From Prochlorococcus marinus str. MIT 1214 (GTDB lineage: Bacteria; Cyanobacteriota; Cyanobacteriia; PCC-6307; Cyanobiaceae): a DNA stretch of 64,000 nucleotides. The DNA lies in assembly GCF_027359355.1 (NCBI RefSeq), contig NZ_CP114777.1, positions 124,001 through 188,000 of the forward strand, in the 5' to 3' direction. Under the pieces are notes generated by a model. It saw only the letters and a program-made list of their open reading frames with translations, searched no databases and was not told the origin of the DNA. The position numbers and the translations under genes were made by a program. This document shows, in pieces, positions 8,147-16,832 of the stretch. Position 1 is the stretch's first letter; the number at the start of each line of letters is the position of its first letter.

Positions 8147-8605
8147 AAAATTAACCTAGTTTAGTAATGATGTAGATATTTCATTAAAAACAAATCTTAA
8201 ATTAGTAATTAATACTAAAGTCTCTTATCTTTAACTTGTAAAGTAAATAGGAATTCATTAGTATTAAAAAAATAATTAAATATTAGTTCTTTGTAATTTA
8301 GTTATACCTTTGCTTCCTATAAGAAATAAAGTTATCCAGAAGTCAAGTTGATTGGAAATAATAATTTTAATTTGAGTTCCATTAGAGAATTATCTTCTAT
8401 TGATATGACTATAGTTCTCACCCAACTTGCTAATAATGAATTAAGGGAATCTTTATTAACATGTTAGTCAAATGAAAAATATTAAGATATATTATTTATC
8501 TAAATGACCGTTTATGAGTGCATTTACCTAAAAAAGTTTTGTTAATTTATCAAAAAAATACATTCATTTAATAGTATGTTAAATTTCTAATAATTTTATA
8601 AAAAT
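8147..8605. other. AT-rich gap with one marginal ORF
   Basis: I see no clear gene. The best open frame runs from a TTG at 8348 to 8467 on the plus strand (39 residues, ending RELSSIDMTIVLTQLANNEL and so on), with an amphipathic helical look. The start codon and length leave it unproven. No hairpin or repeat stands out. Confidence 0.4.
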
Positions 8606-8761
8606 ATGAAAACAGCACAAGATAGATATTTTGAATGTTTAGAAGTTTGCATTGAAGATGAGCAAGGAAAGTCATGCCGTCAGGTCTGTGCACCTATTTT
8701 AAATGATGATCCTTTTGACCATCCCACAGTTCCAATAATTAATAATAATAATAATAATTAA
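8606..8761 (+). CDS. Twin CX3C cysteine microprotein
   Basis: This 51-residue product starts at ATG. It contains CLEVC, eight residues, then CRQVC, giving the pattern CX3C-X8-CX3C, followed by an acidic stretch (NDDPFDHP) and six terminal Asn from an AAT repeat. Twin CX3C helices normally form a disulfide-stapled or metal-binding helical hairpin. There is no signal peptide. No family is recognised. Confidence 0.6.
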   Translation: MKTAQDRYFECLEVCIEDEQGKSCRQVCAPILNDDPFDHPTVPIINNNNNN

Positions 8762-8936
8762 TTATTCAGTTTTAATGCATTAAATTTTTATTATAATTAT
8801 CTATAACATCGATTTAAATAAAAAATAAATTAAATAATCAATATATATTTTTTAAGACTTTAATGGTCACTTTGGTGATTGGAAGTTTTGTTTTTGCATT
8901 TGGTTAGCTAAAGTATATAAAATTTATAAGTAAATC

Positions 8937-9095
8937 ATGGATACACCTATCACCCATGTAAATTTATTGAACGCGATGCTCGCGCTGTATGTGATTGGTT
9001 ATCAAATATCTATATGTTCTGATTGGAGTTGGATTCCTATGAACAAGGAAGATTATCAACTTCCTTATCAGGATAGGTGGAGCCGAATTAACTAG
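8937..9095 (+). CDS. Small protein of 52 residues
   Basis: The ATG frame encodes a moderately hydrophobic N-terminal half (VNLLNAMLALYVIGYQISIC). A Trp- and Tyr-rich polar half follows (SDWSWIPMNKEDYQLPYQDR). It may associate with membranes. Its composition is unlike the surrounding AT-rich noncoding DNA, so I consider it a real small gene of unknown function. Confidence 0.5.
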   Translation: MDTPITHVNLLNAMLALYVIGYQISICSDWSWIPMNKEDYQLPYQDRWSRIN

Positions 9096-9300
9096 TACAA
9101 AAATAAAAAGAAATTAACCTCTAATTTAACCATTTATTATATGTATATTAAAACGACTTGATTTATAAATTTTACCTATTAATTTATTTTGATTTTTGAT
9201 ATTGAATGTAATTATTGTGAGATCTTGTAAATAATTTATTTAACTAATTATTTACTTTTTTATATTATTTAAATAAAATATTGAGTATTAAATTGAAAGA

Positions 9301-9477
9301 TTATATATTTTGAACTACATGAAATAAACCAAATGAATACCCCCCAATGAGTATCCATCCAAGAATTGCTGAAATTATTGTTGATCTTCTATTATGCCTT
9401 CGTATTGCATTCTCTATCATTTCATTTACATCATCTCTATTGATTAGATTTGAAGATTTTGGATTGGTTGAAGTCAT
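9301..9477 (-). CDS. Small C-terminally anchored membrane protein
   Basis: This 58-residue product starts at ATG (MTSTNPKSSNLINRDDVNEM). An Arg-rich helix follows (NAIRRHNRRST), then one transmembrane segment (IISAILGWILIGGYSFGLF). The basic stretch before the helix predicts a cytoplasmic N-terminus. The type is familiar from picocyanobacterial genomes, but no function is known to me. Confidence 0.6.
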   Translation of the reverse strand: MTSTNPKSSNLINRDDVNEMIENAIRRHNRRSTIISAILGWILIGGYSFGLFHVVQNI

Positions 9478-9687
9478 GTGTTTTTAGAGAATTTGATGTT
9501 TGAGATTCGACGATGAACCTCTATCTGAAAAATCCAAGTTAAAACTGAATTTACTTTAAAAAGCAGTGACTGCCTTATCTATCTGAGTCCCTTTGTCGGG
9601 GAGAATAGATATAAAGCAACAAAAAAACAGAATAATATGTAAATATTTGTTAAAACTATAGTAGATTTTTTCGGAAGTTGTGTAGGT

Positions 9688-9709
9688 AAAATCACTTTAA
9701 AGTGATTTT
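9688..9709. other. 22-bp perfect palindrome
   Basis: AAAATCACTTT is followed directly by AAAGTGATTTT, and one more T. It could be an operator or a loop-poor terminator hairpin for either strand. It overlaps the possible GTG start of the small ORF at 9702. Confidence 0.5.
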
Positions 9710-9842
9710 TAGTGCGGTTATATTCCTTTTGGCTGCGATTTGGGAAGTTATAAGAATCTCATTTTTTTCTCAATTAGTCTTGTTTTTTTGGCTTTTTCCA
9801 TTATTAATCGGACTAAAACTCATGTCTTATACTTTATTTTAA
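9702..9842 (+). CDS. Possible 46-residue hydrophobic protein
   Basis: A GTG frame encodes an almost wholly hydrophobic peptide (AVIFLLAAIWEVIRI, then a Phe/Leu/Trp-rich half), predicting one or two membrane helices. AT-rich DNA easily yields such frames by chance, and the start lies inside a palindrome, so this is tentative. The rest of 9478-10073 holds only a TGAATTT-CA-AAATTCA inverted repeat at 9914-9929. Confidence 0.3.
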   Translation: MIFSAVIFLLAAIWEVIRISFFSQLVLFFWLFPLLIGLKLMSYTLF

Positions 9843-10073
9843 TAATGTTCCTGTGTTTTTGCGCCAAATGATGCTTTCCAATATTACTTTTTTGCTTCAA
9901 ATATTATTTGACATGAATTTCAAAATTCACATAAAATTTTGATAGTCAAGCACCTATCGAAATTGATCGCTTGAAAATATGATACACATCGAATCTTTTT
10001 TTTTTCAGTTTTTTATGACAAAAATTAGTCAAATTAGTTCAGAGATTAAATAGGAATTAGATTCAATTGTTGA

Positions 10074-10529
10074 TTATAAATTATTTTCGTTATTGTCTTT
10101 TTCATTCTTTTCTAAAAGCTTTCTAGTAAGAAAAGAATATGAAGCTTGATGTTTTTCCTTCCATTCTTTATGTTCTTTTATCTGTTTTTTTAACTTTTCC
10201 AAACTTTCTTTTTCTTCTGGATAAACTCTCTCTAAATATTCAGGGTTTAGATTTATATTACCTTCAAATTCATAAACCATTTCTTCGAATGATTCGCATA
10301 TCCCAAGTATATCTGCCATGAAATCCTCAAACTCATCTATCTCTATTTCTTGAAGGACTTTTCTTAATTTACTTTGACTAGATTCTTCTGGTTCCCATTC
10401 TTTTTTTAACACATGAAGAAGATTGAGTTGGCCAATCCTATCTAGAAGATCCCACTTACAGGCATCATCAGCTGAGTAAAAATAGGAGCCATCCCCAGAT
10501 TGATAAAATTTTGCTCTTTCTTTATCCAT
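10074..10529 (-). CDS. Acidic helical protein of unknown function
   Basis: This 151-residue product has an ordered-looking N-terminal half containing YFYSADDACKWDLLDRIG. A long charged helix follows, with many Glu and Lys (about residues 100-150), and the end is Asn-rich. There is no signal or membrane segment. No family is recognised. Confidence 0.65.
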   Translation of the reverse strand: MDKERAKFYQSGDGSYFYSADDACKWDLLDRIGQLNLLHVLKKEWEPEESSQSKLRKVLQEIEIDEFEDFMADILGICESFEEMVYEFEGNINLNPEYLERVYPEEKESLEKLKKQIKEHKEWKEKHQASYSFLTRKLLEKNEKDNNENNL

Positions 10530-10760
10530 TTATATTATGGAATGAATATTATTGTTTATATTAGGTTTACAGTAGTAAAACATTTGATTCATTTTTGGGT
10601 ATAAATAATTTGAATTTTTTAAATGTATTGATTCTGTTTGTTTATATTAATTCAGGATAGCATTTCTGCAGTAGTATTCCTCTTCTTTTGATTGTTTTTA
10701 GATTTACTATTTATTTAATCAAAATATTAATTTTAACTTCTGAGTTGTTAATTATGATAG

Positions 10761-11162
10761 TTAATCAAAGAAATCTAATGGAAAGGGTCCAATTGTTTTT
10801 GAATACACTGAATTATCACAATACTGACAACTTATTAATATACCCTCTCCCAGGCCAAATTCAATCCTGGCGTGGATCTCTCCAGTTTTTTGATTCGCCT
10901 TTAAGAATATTGGACCTTCTGAATTTGGTAACGTAATGCATTTCATCTTATTGTATTCAAACGTTTCTTCTATTCTTCTAACGGCATTGATTCCTCTTTT
11001 TAATGATGGAGACATAACTCCTATAGTTATCCAATCTGATTTACTAATAAGATGACTAACTTCATTTAAGAGTATTTTTGACTGATTTTTGTTTAGTTTA
11101 GGAGCAGATCTTAATCTATCAAGGTCTTCTAATTTGCAGATATCAATATCTTTTTTAGACAT
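10761..11162 (-). CDS. DUF1824 family protein
   Basis: This 133-residue protein carries features I associate with the cyanobacterial DUF1824 family: SPSLKRGINAVRRIEE near residue 52, then GPIFLKANQKTGEIHARIE and GLGEGILISCQ, ending in GPFPLDFF. The family's function is unknown. Length and order match, so the gene looks intact. It is flanked by intergenic AT-rich DNA on both sides. Confidence 0.75.
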   Translation of the reverse strand: MSKKDIDICKLEDLDRLRSAPKLNKNQSKILLNEVSHLISKSDWITIGVMSPSLKRGINAVRRIEETFEYNKMKCITLPNSEGPIFLKANQKTGEIHARIEFGLGEGILISCQYCDNSVYSKTIGPFPLDFFD

Positions 11163-11390
11163 TTAAGTTTTAATTTTTAACTATATTAACAGTTAAAGCT
11201 GTTTATCTCTAATAGTTATTTAAATTTATCTTAACTATCCATTATATCGTATACTCTTTTTTTAATGCCTGCCAAATAAATTACAATAATATATTTAGAA
11301 GAATACTATCTATCAACTATCTTACTTATACTTAGTCGGATATTTATATTCGATATTTCAATTTTATAAATAGCTTGATTTTTGTCACTA

Positions 11391-11582
11391 TCAATTAAGA
11401 TTGTTAGATTCTTTTATTCTCCTGGATTCATGCAGTTGTTCTAATTCGTTATAGACCTCGCGTAATTTCTCTTGTATATGATCTAAATTCTCTAAGGCCC
11501 TAAGAGAATTCATCGCTTTTATAAGGTTTTCTTTCGCTTCTATCAAACCTCTACATTGAGTACTCCCAGCTTCAGATGACAT
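11391..11582 (-). CDS. Small helical protein
   Basis: This 63-residue, mostly helical product contains LREVYNELEQLHES near the end. That resembles the LKEVYNSLDALHQ segment of the protein at 19649 and LRSVYEQLSTLLE of the one at 16389, so it may be a divergent third member of that small family. The function is unknown. Confidence 0.5.
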   Translation of the reverse strand: MSSEAGSTQCRGLIEAKENLIKAMNSLRALENLDHIQEKLREVYNELEQLHESRRIKESNNLN

Positions 11583-11752
11583 CTTTTTTGAGTTGTTTGT
11601 ATGAAATTATTATATCTATTCTTTAAAAGATTAATTTTCTTTCGATTTTTTTAATTTACTATTTTAATTATTTCTTTAACTTCACTTTAGCTTCTTAGGC
11701 TTGACGAAGCCAGCTTTTTTATTTAAAAACAAAATTAAGACTTTGTATTTTG

Positions 11753-12025
11753 ATGAAAAAAGTAGAAAATTTAGAGGGACCTCCTATTGGTTGGCTAATA
11801 GATCCTCATCATAAATGGGTAATTCATTTTGACTTTAAAAAGGTATCTAATGAACAGATCCCTACAGATTTCACAATTGATATGTGGGGAGTTGTTCCAA
11901 ACGGTAAACCTATGAAATTTAAGAGCAGAAGAAAGGCTACTGAACAAGACTCAATAAAGACCTGGAATCAATTGATAGCTTCCAATTGGATTCGATTTGA
12001 TGCTGAAAAGGAAAAGACAGCTTGA
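11753..12025 (+). CDS. DUF1651 family protein
   Basis: I use the ATG at 11753 rather than the TTG before it. The 90-residue product has the pattern of DUF1651, a family typical of Prochlorococcus and marine Synechococcus: GWLIDPHHKWVIHFD, a central turn with PNGKPMKFKSRRKA, and WNQLIASNWIR near the end. The function is unknown. Members often occur in variable regions of these genomes, which fits this island. Confidence 0.8.
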   Translation: MKKVENLEGPPIGWLIDPHHKWVIHFDFKKVSNEQIPTDFTIDMWGVVPNGKPMKFKSRRKATEQDSIKTWNQLIASNWIRFDAEKEKTA

Positions 12026-12098
12026 TAAGCTTTTTATTTAATGTGCATTACTCTTTTTAATTAGTTATCCTAGATTTGTCTATTTTGTACTTAATAAA

Positions 12099-12368
12099 TT
12101 GCTAATTACTTTCCATAAACTTCTAAAGTTATGCCTTATATTTTCAGCTGTAATTACTAGTTGGACTTCAATTGTATTGTTGACTAATACTTCATTTAAT
12201 CTAGAGATAAAGAATTTAATAACAAAAATGTACTTAAATCAAAAGAATTTTATTTTTAATGTAAAGGATTTATCTATTTTATTGTTAGAAGACGCTAATC
12301 AGCGTTTTATTGAAAACAATCAAGACATAAACTCTTATAACAATGCTAAGAGCAGGATAATAAAGTAG
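12099..12368 (+). CDS. Small membrane-anchored protein, uncertain
   Basis: A TTG frame encodes 89 residues with one N-terminal hydrophobic segment (LLKLCLIFSAVITSWTSIVLL) and a polar Asn-rich remainder. No family is recognised. The weak start and AT-rich codons make it tentative, but it fits the many small membrane proteins of the island. Confidence 0.4.
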   Translation: MLITFHKLLKLCLIFSAVITSWTSIVLLTNTSFNLEIKNLITKMYLNQKNFIFNVKDLSILLLEDANQRFIENNQDINSYNNAKSRIIK

Positions 12369-12450
12369 ATACTTAAGATTATATTTATAAACATAGGTGT
12401 AATATTAGTAATTTTATCCCTATGTATGATTAATCGAAATTTTCCAACCA

Positions 12451-12915
12451 TTGTCAAAAAAAATAATCTACCTCGCTTCTCCATATGGCTTCTCTCAACA
12501 TTGGAAATTTAAACTATTACCAGATTTCATTGGCAAACTTGAGTTTATGGGAGCAACTGTCTGGGAACCTTTTTCACGGAATAGTAATATTGACCTAGCC
12601 ACCTCTGGCTGGGCGAATAAAGTTGCTTCTTCAAACTTTAACGATTTAAGGCGAGCTGACGCTCTATTTGCAATAGTTAACGGAACTCCTCCAGATGAGG
12701 GAGTTATGGTTGAGCTTGGAGTTGCTATTGCTTTAGGAAAACCTACTTTTTTATTTAGAGACGACTTTCGTAAATGTTCAGATTCTGATGAATACCCCCT
12801 TAATTTAATGATCTTTTTGGGGATTCCTTTGGATTTATGGAAGGATTATTATTATACTTCTCTAGATGAAATTGATTGTAAAACGAAAGCGCTTTATAAA
12901 TGGATAAGGAATTAA
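12451..12915 (+). CDS. Nucleoside 2-deoxyribosyltransferase-like protein
   Basis: This 154-residue protein opens with IIYLASPYGFS, the Rossmann-like strand of the family. It carries FNDLRRADALFAIVNG at about 63-78 and DEGVMVELGVAIALGKP at about 82-98, where Glu88 would be the catalytic nucleophile. Such enzymes move 2-deoxyribose between bases or hydrolyse nucleoside or nucleotide bonds. The start is TTG. It stands alone in the island and could be salvage or defence-type cargo. Confidence 0.8.
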   Translation: MSKKIIYLASPYGFSQHWKFKLLPDFIGKLEFMGATVWEPFSRNSNIDLATSGWANKVASSNFNDLRRADALFAIVNGTPPDEGVMVELGVAIALGKPTFLFRDDFRKCSDSDEYPLNLMIFLGIPLDLWKDYYYTSLDEIDCKTKALYKWIRN

Positions 12916-13028
12916 ATTTAATATATATATCATTCAGATTAACTTCTTTCACTATGCTACTTTAAATAAATCTTTTTTAGAATTTTTACATTATGAAATT
13001 CACTGTTCCTATTTTTTAGTATAAGTAT

Positions 13029-13883
13029 ATGACGAATACTTTATTTAACTTGAACAACATAAGGATAGAAATATCTTTTAAATCATTCGATGAACTTCGC
13101 AAAACCCTATATTTTTACGACAGAAATAATCTTAATAAAATTAATATACCTTGTAAAAATAGTCTAAAAAAAGATTTTCTATTAAAGTCAATTGAAATTT
13201 CAAAAAAAGAGTTTCCAAATATAGATATTATTCCTCATTTTAGTATCCTTCACGAATTTAAAAGAAGTTGTCTTAATACTCAGGACTCTCTTATAAAATT
13301 TCTTCAGACTGTAAAATCTTGTGGCTGTAATCAAGTCCTTCTTGTGTCTGGTTCTCAAAAAAGATCTACATTAGATAGCCTTTCAGCTCTATCTTTTCTT
13401 AGTGATAATCCTTTGTTATTTACTCAAGGTATTTCTTTTGGTGTAGCATTTAATCCTTATTTACCTACTTATTTGTTTGATGAAGAGATTATAAGATTAG
13501 AAAAGAAACTTCGATCAGGTCTAGTCAGTTCTATCTGGATTCAATTCGGTACGGATTATAAACTTCTCAAAAGTAGGATTGAAATACTATTGAATTTGAT
13601 GTCCTTGGCAATGAAAAATAATTCTAAAATATCAAATATTATACTATTCGGTAGTATTTTAATTCCTTCTAGGCAGTTTTTAGCTAGATTCAAATATAGG
13701 CCATGGAAAGGTGTTTATTGCTCTAGTGAATTCCTAGAATCAGTAGACTCGGCTAATGAACTTATTTTAAAAATATTAAGAACATATAATGAGTATAATA
13801 TTTGTCCGTTAATTGAAACCTCAATTTCCACAGCAGATCATTTAAGGAAGTTAAAAGGACATTTAAATTATAAATATAATTAA
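13029..13883 (+). CDS. Methylenetetrahydrofolate reductase-like TIM-barrel protein
   Basis: This 284-residue protein resembles the flavin-binding barrel of MTHFR-like enzymes: an N-terminal IEISF strand, IIPHFSI (compare PH[IL]), CNQVLLVSG at about 98-107, SFGVAFNPY at about 136-144, IWIQFGTD, IILFGSILIPS, and LIETSIS near the end. It is shorter and more divergent than housekeeping MetF. A folate or one-carbon role is inferred from fold only. It is very AT-rich and Lys/Asn/Ile-rich, like the rest of the island. Confidence 0.6.
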   Translation: MTNTLFNLNNIRIEISFKSFDELRKTLYFYDRNNLNKINIPCKNSLKKDFLLKSIEISKKEFPNIDIIPHFSILHEFKRSCLNTQDSLIKFLQTVKSCGCNQVLLVSGSQKRSTLDSLSALSFLSDNPLLFTQGISFGVAFNPYLPTYLFDEEIIRLEKKLRSGLVSSIWIQFGTDYKLLKSRIEILLNLMSLAMKNNSKISNIILFGSILIPSRQFLARFKYRPWKGVYCSSEFLESVDSANELILKILRTYNEYNICPLIETSISTADHLRKLKGHLNYKYN

Positions 13884-14398
13884 TTTTTGTATTTTGAAAT
13901 TTTCAACAGTTTATATTTAGTACTTTATATTAATTATATTACTATAATTTATTAAATTGTAAGAGGTTGATTTAAAGAACTAAATTCTTAGAATAAATTT
14001 CCTAAATGAGTTTTTAATATATCTTTTTCATCAGCTACTCATGAAACTTAATTAGTGTTTAAAAGGGATTCATTTCCCTTCTTTTAATGATTAAAATTGG
14101 CATGCTTTTGCCAGAAGATTGATTTAGTTTAAATCTGTTGTTCTATTTTCTCTTTGTCCTGCTTCCTCTTCGGTATCTAGATAATCTTCCCCCCAAGTAA
14201 TATATGCTCATTTGGCTTTTTTATTTAGTCGGTACGCAAATGAGTATTTTTTTATTGAAAGAGCATAATATTTTCAATTTTTATTTTAGTTTTACACTAA
14301 AAGTACTTTTTTGATGTTTTGTATTTGGTTGGGGTGCATGGATTCTTCGCACTCTACGGAAAATTCCATTAATTTAGAAAATATGGTTTGTAACAAAA
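13884..14398. other. AT-rich intergenic gap
   Basis: I see no supportable gene. The minus strand between about 14140 and 14220 has a short open frame (WGEDYLDTEEEAGQREN) without a start codon. A frame from an ATG at about 14339 overlaps the next gene and looks spurious. The only structured element is the terminator-like hairpin at 14063. Confidence 0.5.
14063..14085 (+). terminator. Terminator-like hairpin
   Basis: AAGGGA (14063-14068) pairs with TCCCTT (14075-14080) over a 6-base loop, followed by CTTTT. It lies 180 bases after the MTHFR-like gene and could end that transcript or a small RNA. Confidence 0.45.
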
Positions 14399-14602
14399 AT
14401 GTTCTCATCAAGAAAAAAAACACCAAAAAACATCGTTCTTCAATCAAATTCTTTTGCTGAGGATACCTTTTTGCTTAGAAGAGGATCAGAATCCACTAGG
14501 TACAAAGTTGTTGCAGTGATGATGTTTATTGCTGGGTTTGGATTACTAACTTTAGGTACTTGGGTACTAAATGATTTTAATTTTCTTACTTTCACCAATT
14601 AA
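14399..14602 (+). CDS. Small membrane protein
   Basis: This 67-residue product has a polar, basic N-terminal half (KKTPKNIVLQSNSFAEDTFLLRRGSESTRYK) and one transmembrane helix at about 36-58 (VVAVMMFIAGFGLLTLGTWVL). It starts with ATG. The charge distribution predicts a cytoplasmic N-terminus. The function is unknown. Confidence 0.6.
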   Translation: MFSSRKKTPKNIVLQSNSFAEDTFLLRRGSESTRYKVVAVMMFIAGFGLLTLGTWVLNDFNFLTFTN

Positions 14603-14736
14603 TCAATTATTTTGTATGTGAAAAGTTAGTATTAATCCACAATTCGTCAAATGTAATTGATATTTTATTTATTTTTTAGCTATCAATAGTATTCTTCGTC
14701 TTTTGTACCCTAAAGTTTATTCGTAGCTTTGTTTTA

Positions 14737-15072
14737 ATGTCTAATTCTTGGGACGAGTACCTCTCATATTATTCAGACTGGGATGATTCTCATTGTTTTA
14801 ATGTAAGACTGGAATTAAAATTCGAGGAGGAAATAAAGAGACTAGGTTATGTCGAATACATTAATTCAGATGATATGTTCCTACTAGATAATAATTTTTC
14901 AAGTGAAACTCTTCCAAAAAGTAAAACTTACATAAAAAGTAAAAACGAGATATCACTATCTTTTGAGGTTCCTTATGATTGGTCTATAGATACAGATTGG
15001 GAGGATAAAGCATTAATCCTTCTTGGAATATCTGATGAGTGGGTCATAGACTCATCTGTTGTGGACAATTGA
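14737..15072 (+). CDS. Acidic protein of unknown function
   Basis: This 111-residue product is rich in Asp, Glu, Ser and aromatic residues (DEYLSYYSDWDDSHCF at the start, PYDWSIDTDWEDKALILLG near the end). There is no signal or membrane segment. No family is recognised, but the composition is clearly protein-like. Confidence 0.6.
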   Translation: MSNSWDEYLSYYSDWDDSHCFNVRLELKFEEEIKRLGYVEYINSDDMFLLDNNFSSETLPKSKTYIKSKNEISLSFEVPYDWSIDTDWEDKALILLGISDEWVIDSSVVDN

Positions 15073-15121
15073 TTGATAATCAATCTTATATTTTGATTTT
15101 AATTTAAAATATTCATCGTAT

Positions 15122-15388
15122 TTAAGAGTAGAAAATAAGAGCAAGGCCTTTTTGAGTTAGATGAAATTCTTTTTCTTCTCGACTTAAATCCATTGATAAT
15201 TCATGACCTTCTTTAATCGCTTGTTGATAAGGAGGTTTTGAGGGGGAAGCCCCTTTGTAAATTGCTGCAATACCTAAGGGAGTTGCGTTCCATGTGAAAT
15301 TAGCTGTTTCTCCAATTGGAGGCTGGTTTAATGCTTCTTCAAGTAATTTAAATGAATTTGATTGTGGGCGAGTTGTGGTTGAGGTCAT
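15122..15388 (-). CDS. Small conserved-looking protein of unknown function
   Basis: This 88-residue product begins with a Thr/Ser-rich leader (TSTTTRPQSNS). It continues with a compact domain containing LNQPPIGETANFTWN, PLGIAAIYKGAS and FHLTQKGLALIFYS. There is no membrane segment. I do not recognise a family. Confidence 0.65.
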   Translation of the reverse strand: MTSTTTRPQSNSFKLLEEALNQPPIGETANFTWNATPLGIAAIYKGASPSKPPYQQAIKEGHELSMDLSREEKEFHLTQKGLALIFYS

Positions 15389-15490
15389 TTTTATATTTAT
15401 GATTTCTTATAAAAAGAAGTTGTTTAGTGTTCCTTAGAAGAATTTCTATACTTTCTAGTACATTGAATTGTTTTATGCGTAGTTTTTGTG

Positions 15491-15520
15491 GATCTCTGCA
15501 TTCTTGAGAATTCAGAGATC
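15491..15520 (-). terminator. Strong hairpin after the RHH-like gene
   Basis: GATCTCTGCATTCT (15491-15504) pairs with AGAATTCAGAGATC (15507-15520), 13 of 14 pairs, with a two-base TG gap at the apex. It lies just downstream of the minus-strand gene at 15558. It lacks a good T-run on either strand, so termination is likely but unproven. Confidence 0.5.
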
Positions 15521-15557
15521 TTTATATATCTGAAAGGGAAGTTGGAAAATAATTTTA

Positions 15558-15953
15558 TTATTGATCTTTTCTCATTTTTTGAAACTGAACAAATTGTTTA
15601 AACTGCTCAAATAACTCTTCATCATGCTTACCTCTATATTGGGATAAATCATCATTTGAATTATGCCTATGATTTTTTGTATTGTATGATATCCCTTTAT
15701 CTGAGATCAATTCATCAATATCATTGAAGTTTAAGGATGAATTATACACATTATTTGCCTTTACATGAAGGTTCTTTCTAATTGAATTATTGGAATACTG
15801 ATTATCAAATCCATCTCTAGCTTCCAATGCTTCTTCAACTAATAGCCCAACCACCTTTGATTGACTTAGATTCTCTTTTTTTGCAATTTGAGTTATTTTC
15901 TCTTGAGCATTAATTGAGGGAAGATAGCCAATCCTTTTTTTTATGGAGGGCAT
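15558..15953 (-). CDS. Ribbon-helix-helix-like DNA-binding protein
   Basis: The first 45 residues of 131 fit a ribbon-helix-helix or Arc/CopG-type domain: a basic strand (KKRIGYLP), a helix (EKITQIAKKENLS) and a second helix (QSKVVGLLVEEALEAR). The rest is Asn/Ser-rich and probably disordered, with a short charged C-terminal helix. It would bind DNA as a dimer and may regulate island genes. No partner toxin is visible next to it, so a toxin-antitoxin role is not supported. Confidence 0.55.
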   Translation of the reverse strand: MPSIKKRIGYLPSINAQEKITQIAKKENLSQSKVVGLLVEEALEARDGFDNQYSNNSIRKNLHVKANNVYNSSLNFNDIDELISDKGISYNTKNHRHNSNDDLSQYRGKHDEELFEQFKQFVQFQKMRKDQ

Positions 15954-16038
15954 ACATACCTATTTGTCTAAAGATATAATTTACTTTAACTTTTGATTGT
16001 ATTACAAAAATTTTATTTATTTCTTGACGAAGAATATT

Positions 16039-16215
16039 TTAGAAAATCCAATCATCTAACATTATTTTAGCTTTCTCTAATTGATTATTAGCTTTGAGCT
16101 CATTGATTTTCTTTAGTGCTGAATATGCCATTTCCCCTTTTTTCCAAAAACGAATGTGATTTGTAGGACTTAGAAGATTAGATGAACTTCCAGAATTTTT
16201 ACGTTTTTTAGACAT
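16039..16215 (-). CDS. Small basic protein, 58 residues
   Basis: The ATG at 16215 starts a Lys/Ser-rich leader (SKKRKNSGSSSN). A helical domain follows (HIRFWKKGEMAYSALKKINE), ending in LEKAKIMLDDWIF. The helix arrangement suggests a small helical-hairpin protein. The function is unknown. Confidence 0.5.
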   Translation of the reverse strand: MSKKRKNSGSSSNLLSPTNHIRFWKKGEMAYSALKKINELKANNQLEKAKIMLDDWIF

Positions 16216-16388
16216 TAGTTTCTTACAAAGAGCTATTTCTTAATTTGAATTAAATGCTTATTTCTAAATTAAGAATAGTCTATAGAGACGCGATTTTATT
16301 AAAAATTAAAAATATAGTAAAATAAATCCTTTACAGATTTGGTGTTAATAATGGATGAACTTTATAGCCTAGTTTTATCGATGACTTT

Positions 16389-16604
16389 TTAGATTTTTTT
16401 GTCTTCGGTAAATTCTGGTTTCTCTTTCTTTTTTCTCCTACCGTCTGAAAGTTCAAGCAAGGTTGAAAGTTGTTCATATACTGACCTTAGTGATGATAAT
16501 TCTGGAAGTAAACCATCGTTTCTAAGATCTTCATCCATATACCTAAGCTCTTGTCTTACGTATGAGAGAATAGATTTTGCTTCATCTCTTTTTGGGCCAG
16601 CCAT
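16389..16604 (-). CDS. Small helical protein, paralogue of the one at 19649
   Basis: This 71-residue product shares a clear pattern with the protein at 19649-19852: KR[DE]E, Y[VI]RQELR, GLLPELS.L..VY..L, and a basic KKK.KPEF end. It is probably two amphipathic helices. The family looks picocyanobacterial; its function is unknown to me. It sits near the right edge of the island. Confidence 0.7.
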   Translation of the reverse strand: MAGPKRDEAKSILSYVRQELRYMDEDLRNDGLLPELSSLRSVYEQLSTLLELSDGRRKKKEKPEFTEDKKI

Positions 16605-16832
16605 ATTTTTCTATTATTTTTGAGAACATACAATAAAAAAGAACAGAATTAAGATTTCAACTGCGTATCAAGACAATGCGATATGAGAAAAATCTTTTTT
16701 CAATAATTTTATTTTAATCATAATTTTCTTTGATTATTTTAAATTAGCTCTGACTTAATAAATAAAAGTAATAAATAAATAATATATATTTTACTTTTAT
16801 TAAAATATATATTATAAGAAGTTTTTTATTTG

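Noticed and set aside
14339-14461. 40-residue ORF overlapping the start of the membrane protein at 14399
   Set aside because: It is mostly Asn/Lys/Ser and ends inside the better-supported gene.
15558-15953. Toxin-antitoxin pair based on the RHH-like protein
   Set aside because: No toxin-like gene lies next to it, and its C-terminus does not resemble a known antitoxin.
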